Part shown: piece by piece, positions 60,845 through 64,000 of the stretch | How positions within the stretch are numbered: the first letter of the stretch is position 1 | How the letters are laid out: every line of letters starts with the position of its first letter | NCBI RefSeq assembly: GCF_000699445.3 | Contig: NC_067197.1 | Span: 33,525,809 to 33,589,808, forward strand | Direction: 5' to 3' | From: Schistosoma haematobium | Taxonomy: Eukaryota; Platyhelminthes; Trematoda; Strigeidida; Schistosomatidae | Length of the DNA stretch: 64,000 nt | Notes under the pieces: generated by a model | Databases searched by the model: none | The model's input: the letters and a program-made list of their open reading frames with translations, nothing else | Told to the model about the DNA's origin: nothing | Translations under genes and position numbers: made by a program

Positions 60845-62140
60845 AGATGAGCATGTTTTGAATATGAGCTGTAGAGATCTTCGAAGAAAGAAGATATAAT
60901 ATGAGGTATAAACCGACGAATCCTGCGATTATTTTTAAAGTTCATTGAAATTATTTGAAATATAACAGTTGACACATCTTAAAGAAAGCATGTCCACAAA
61001 ATTCTGTGGGTTCACCTCTCTTCGCCTGAGGGATGTGTAAACTTGATATATTATATAATGAGCTCCTGAATATTTAGTAGGTAAGACATTGTTTATAATA
61101 AGACTTTTGTCATTGATAAAACATACACCCGGTGTACCGGCCACGATACATATTCAGAAAAACACTTCCGATCAGCTCGGAACTTTCTCTGTCTATTAGT
61201 CCTAAGAACGTCGGTTTGAGACTTGATAGATAAACCCAATGCCAACAATTGGTATGGTGGGGTTCTTTTCTTGTTGCACACATAGTCGCTACAAATACAT
61301 GGAAAGTATAAAAAAGGAATGTAAATCTTTTCTGATCACCCGTTGTAAAGATGTAGCACTCCATGTCTATATCACTTTGTATCTGCCGTTCCCTCCTATC
61401 TCGACGATGTAAGCTACAAATATTTCAACGATGCTTGTTTGATTAAACTAGCGACGAAAGTCTAGCGAACCTGAATGTTTTGATTTCTTGAACACCCGTA
61501 AATTCTACAGAAGAAATCTTTTGCAATTATTTCCTCCTGTGAGTCGTATACAAAAGATTGACCAATACTAAGGCTGCGGCTCAACAAATAAAGGAAAATC
61601 TCTATTTTGATCTTCGGTCAAAAGATGGGACCGTGGAATTTTTCAAATAAAAATATGCGGCAAATAGTGATCTTGATCCATAGACCATACTGTCACTACA
61701 CAAAATCCCTCCACCATCCGGATAAGAACAATGGATTCACATCCACAGTAAGTAGGTTGTTTAAATTATCGGACACAGAAAAACCTACATTCATGATTAT
61801 GATAATGTTATCGGTCATTGTAGATACCGTTTCGTTCTCCATATCAGCTCCACATGCAAATCATTCGTGATAGTTATCGGGGACAGTGAAATGATAAAAG
61901 TTTCATATCGATGTGCTGATAACTACTTCACAAACTTTTCTTCTGCTGGGAACCCAACATTCATAAACATTTCTTGGAAAATATTATCAACATAGTTCTT
62001 TGAAGCAGATGTATTGGGTGACATAAATGTGGCAATAAAAATCGATCATTATTATTAAAATTATTGATTCTGAATAAAGCCCTCCATCAGGCGTTTTGAG
62101 TAACATTTCTGATTACTTGGAGGGAGAGCAACGGATGAAA
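60845..62140 (-). other. Unidentified degenerate coding-like stretch
   Basis: Minus-strand frames at 61110-61364, 61093-61281 and 60935-61144 overlap in a collinear way. They read like one protein broken by frameshifts ('KPTFLGLIDRESSELIGSVF', then 'TPGVCFINDKSLIINNVLP', 'GAHYIIYQVYTSL'). Upstream text near 61850-62000 also has short protein-like runs. I do not recognise the family. It could be a degraded DNA transposon or other mobile-element gene, or chance. Confidence 0.25.
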
Positions 62141-62144
62141 AGCA

Positions 62145-62776
62145 AGGAGAATTGGATAAATAGAATAAATTTCATACCATTAAAAATTATTTTCCCTTAG
62201 GCTATGCGCTACTCAAATGATCATAATGTAAAACGATTTACACACCTCACTGGGTACATATATAATAACTAATTTTTGCAGTAAAACCTAGTAATCTAAT
62301 TACAGATGACTGACTCATATATTTTAGTAATCATGAACAAGCTAAAAGCAAGTTTATAATTGAAAATTAAAGAAAAACACCAGAAAACGTGTTCGATAAA
62401 TCCCCTGTAAATAATGTTGACAAACAAAGTAGTAACTGGTTATTAGTCTCGTGTGTTTTCTTATTTTTCGGCTTCTCAGAAAGTTTATATTCAAATGTTT
62501 GCTTGAAATGAGTTCTTCTTGGAATTCTCTGTTATGACTGAATGGAATATTGACATAGTACAGTGCAAGAATTAAGGTAGACTATTGATCGAGATATACT
62601 ATACAACAGACACTAATCAAAAGTATGTCGAAATGCACTAAGTTTTATGCTTTATGTATACTTATCAGTGTTAAAATTTAAATAATTTTGACCCGGTAGT
62701 ACTAAACATTAACCAATCATTATCTTAATGTGTCAACACCATTCACAATATCATTAGATTAAACTGATATTATCAA
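62145..62776. other. AT-rich sequence, nothing recognised
   Basis: No gene or repeat recognised. Confidence 0.4.
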
Positions 62777-62777
62777 T

Positions 62778-63204
62778 AAATGTAAGTAATTTCAGTAGTT
62801 GAGATCATGAGTCAATTGAAGTTAGACCACCATGGAAAACCTGGAAGCACTGGACGGCCGTCTCGTCCTATAGTGAGACTCCTCAGCAGTGCGCATCCAT
62901 GATCCCAGGGACTATCAGTGGAGTTCAGCCGGGTCAGTTGTGATATAGTAACTCTCAACTTCGTGGATTATTTGAAGTTAGACATTAACATCGTTGGATA
63001 CCGGCTCAGTGGTCTAGTGGTTAAGTGCTCGCGTGCGAAACGAATAGGTCCTGGATTAGAATCCCGCGAGCGGGATCATGGGTGCGTACTGCTGAGGAGT
63101 CCCGAAATAGGACGAAACGGCCGTCCAGTGATTTCAAGTTTTCCATGGTGGTCTAGCTTCAATTGACTCATGATCTCAACCATTGAAATTACAAATGTAA
63201 GTAA
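62778..63204. mobile_element. Foldback family A SINE with 12-bp TSD
   Basis: Minus-strand 3' half (62790-about 62906) joined to a nearly full plus-strand SINE (about 62907-63192) with 5' module ('cagtggagttcagccgggt'), tRNA-like part 63001-63070 ('ggctcagtggtctagtggtt') and 3' end. TSD AAATGTAAGTAA (62778-62789 and 63193-63204). On the minus arm GAAAC has become GAGAC. The plus arm ribozyme is nearly intact. Confidence 0.85.
63086..63131 (+). ncRNA. Hammerhead ribozyme-like fold, near intact
   Basis: Core CTGAGGA (63092-63098), stem II GTCC/GGAC with loop CGAAATA, GAA, stem III ACGGCCGT and the GTC triplet are intact. Stem I is shortened: TACTG against CAGTG gives four Watson-Crick pairs plus a wobble. 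Confidence 0.6.
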
Positions 63205-63284
63205 CTTGATGAGTTGAATAATTACTCCTTCCTAACATTCTCTAATAATAATAAGCTGGTAAATTGGTTAAAGTTGGCATTGTG

Positions 63285-63405
63285 AGACAGTTAGTAATAA
63301 ATTTTTGATGTATAGGTAACTCAGTCACTATAAGACCTAGAGCTCCTTGATTCAATCTCTAATCAAGTCTGCTGAATAGTCCTATATTGGAAAGAAACAT
63401 CTATA
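63285..63405 (+). mobile_element. Family A SINE remnant
   Basis: Weak tRNA-like part ('gtaactcagtcactataa') and a ribozyme-like relic ('gctgaatagtcctatattgg', 'aagaaac'). Confidence 0.4.
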
Positions 63406-63639
63406 TGTTTTGTTTCGGTAAAATTAATCAGGGATATATAAGTATTATCGAATTCTTTGATTTTCCCAAATCTCTCATGGTAGAGAAAATGTCAGTCAAC
63501 GAAAATGAACTCAGCAAATCTAGAATAATCCACAGACGTAGACTCTGAGTATGTCGTAAAGTCCATCTTGGAAGTTTTCATATAATTATGGTTTCTAAAA
63601 TATGAACAGTATAAAACTGAAAAATCGTTTTCATTAATG

Positions 63640-64000
63640 TCTTTTAAAGTGAACGCTCGATTCGATTTCTTAGTTGTTTCTAATAATCACAGGCTGAATA
63701 TATACGGTAGCTTGAATGTAGGAAAGAAGGCGCGAAGAATTTATTTGAATGCCAAAATTATTCGAGACGATTTAAGGATATATCAAATTTTATATGATTT
63801 ATTTACAGATAGAATGACGGTCAGTTTTGTATAAATTGAACTCAAATGCATCTAATAATAATAGTTCAATAACTTATTGTATGAACATACATTTACAAAA
63901 TTATACAATTATGCATCTAGAATCCTTCTTAAGATGTGAATGCATGTCACATACAATTAGAAAACCTCAATTTCGTATACAATTAGCATTCCAATTAATT
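63640..64000 (+). repeat. Dispersed repeat family E, runs off the window end
   Basis: Second copy of the repeat at 17380-17725, same orientation and same internal order. The 65-codon frame at 63637-63834 lies in the repeat and is disrupted in the other copy, so it is not a gene. Continues beyond position 64000. Confidence 0.6.

Overview
The window looks like AT-rich, repeat-dominated nuclear DNA from a blood fluke (Schistosoma). Three element types point there: RTE-clade LINEs of the SR2 kind with (TAAG)n tails, SM-alpha-like tRNA-derived SINEs carrying hammerhead-ribozyme relics, and Penelope-like elements (PLEs) with a GIY-YIG endonuclease. I found no host gene, tRNA gene, rRNA or CRISPR array. 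Almost every convincing open frame belongs to a retroelement. The species cannot be fixed from this sequence alone.

Layout. 1-13.4 kb: AT-rich sequence with scattered tRNA-like SINEs (here called family A), one SM-alpha-like copy (family B), two copies of an unclassified repeat (family C), an RTE 3' fragment at 4.9-5.4 kb and a fossil Merlin transposase at 11.8-12.3 kb. 13.4-15.9 kb: an old RTE copy whose endonuclease is joined to the reverse transcriptase (RT) by an internal deletion. 18.2-21.3 kb, 31.8-33.1 kb and 44.7-47.9 kb: three young, nearly identical RTE copies; the last is full length with an 11-bp target-site duplication (TSD). 27.7-29.2 kb: a palindromic PLE insertion with a 12-bp TSD. 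34.98-35.5 kb: an unidentified GC-richer block with an A-rich end. 39.98-40.55 kb: a three-piece foldback SINE. 41.9-43.7 kb: a fossil PLE fragment followed by a CR1-like RT fossil. 52.2-53.5 kb: a second PLE with an inverted stub. 57.3-58.1 kb: a 760-bp nested trinucleotide array. 58.8-60.8 kb: two RTE remnants, one with a twin-priming-like inversion.

The most interesting material is in two themes. (1) The abundant tRNA-like SINE (family A) contains a complete hammerhead-ribozyme fold: CTGAGGA core, GTCC/GGAC stem II, GAAA, self-complementary ACGGCCGT stem III, GTC cleavage site and GCACTG/CAGTGC stem I. Several copies are intact on either strand, while the SM-alpha-type ribozymes nearby have decayed. 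(2) SINEs, SM-alpha repeats, PLEs and an RTE all recur as head-to-head inverted insertions with both 3' ends pointing outward. Several lie between a single pair of target-site duplications, so they appear to have inserted as one event. This suggests a shared inversion-forming reverse-transcription mechanism that leaves long hairpins. The young RTE copies also share six premature stops, which implies that a stop-containing source copy was amplified in trans.
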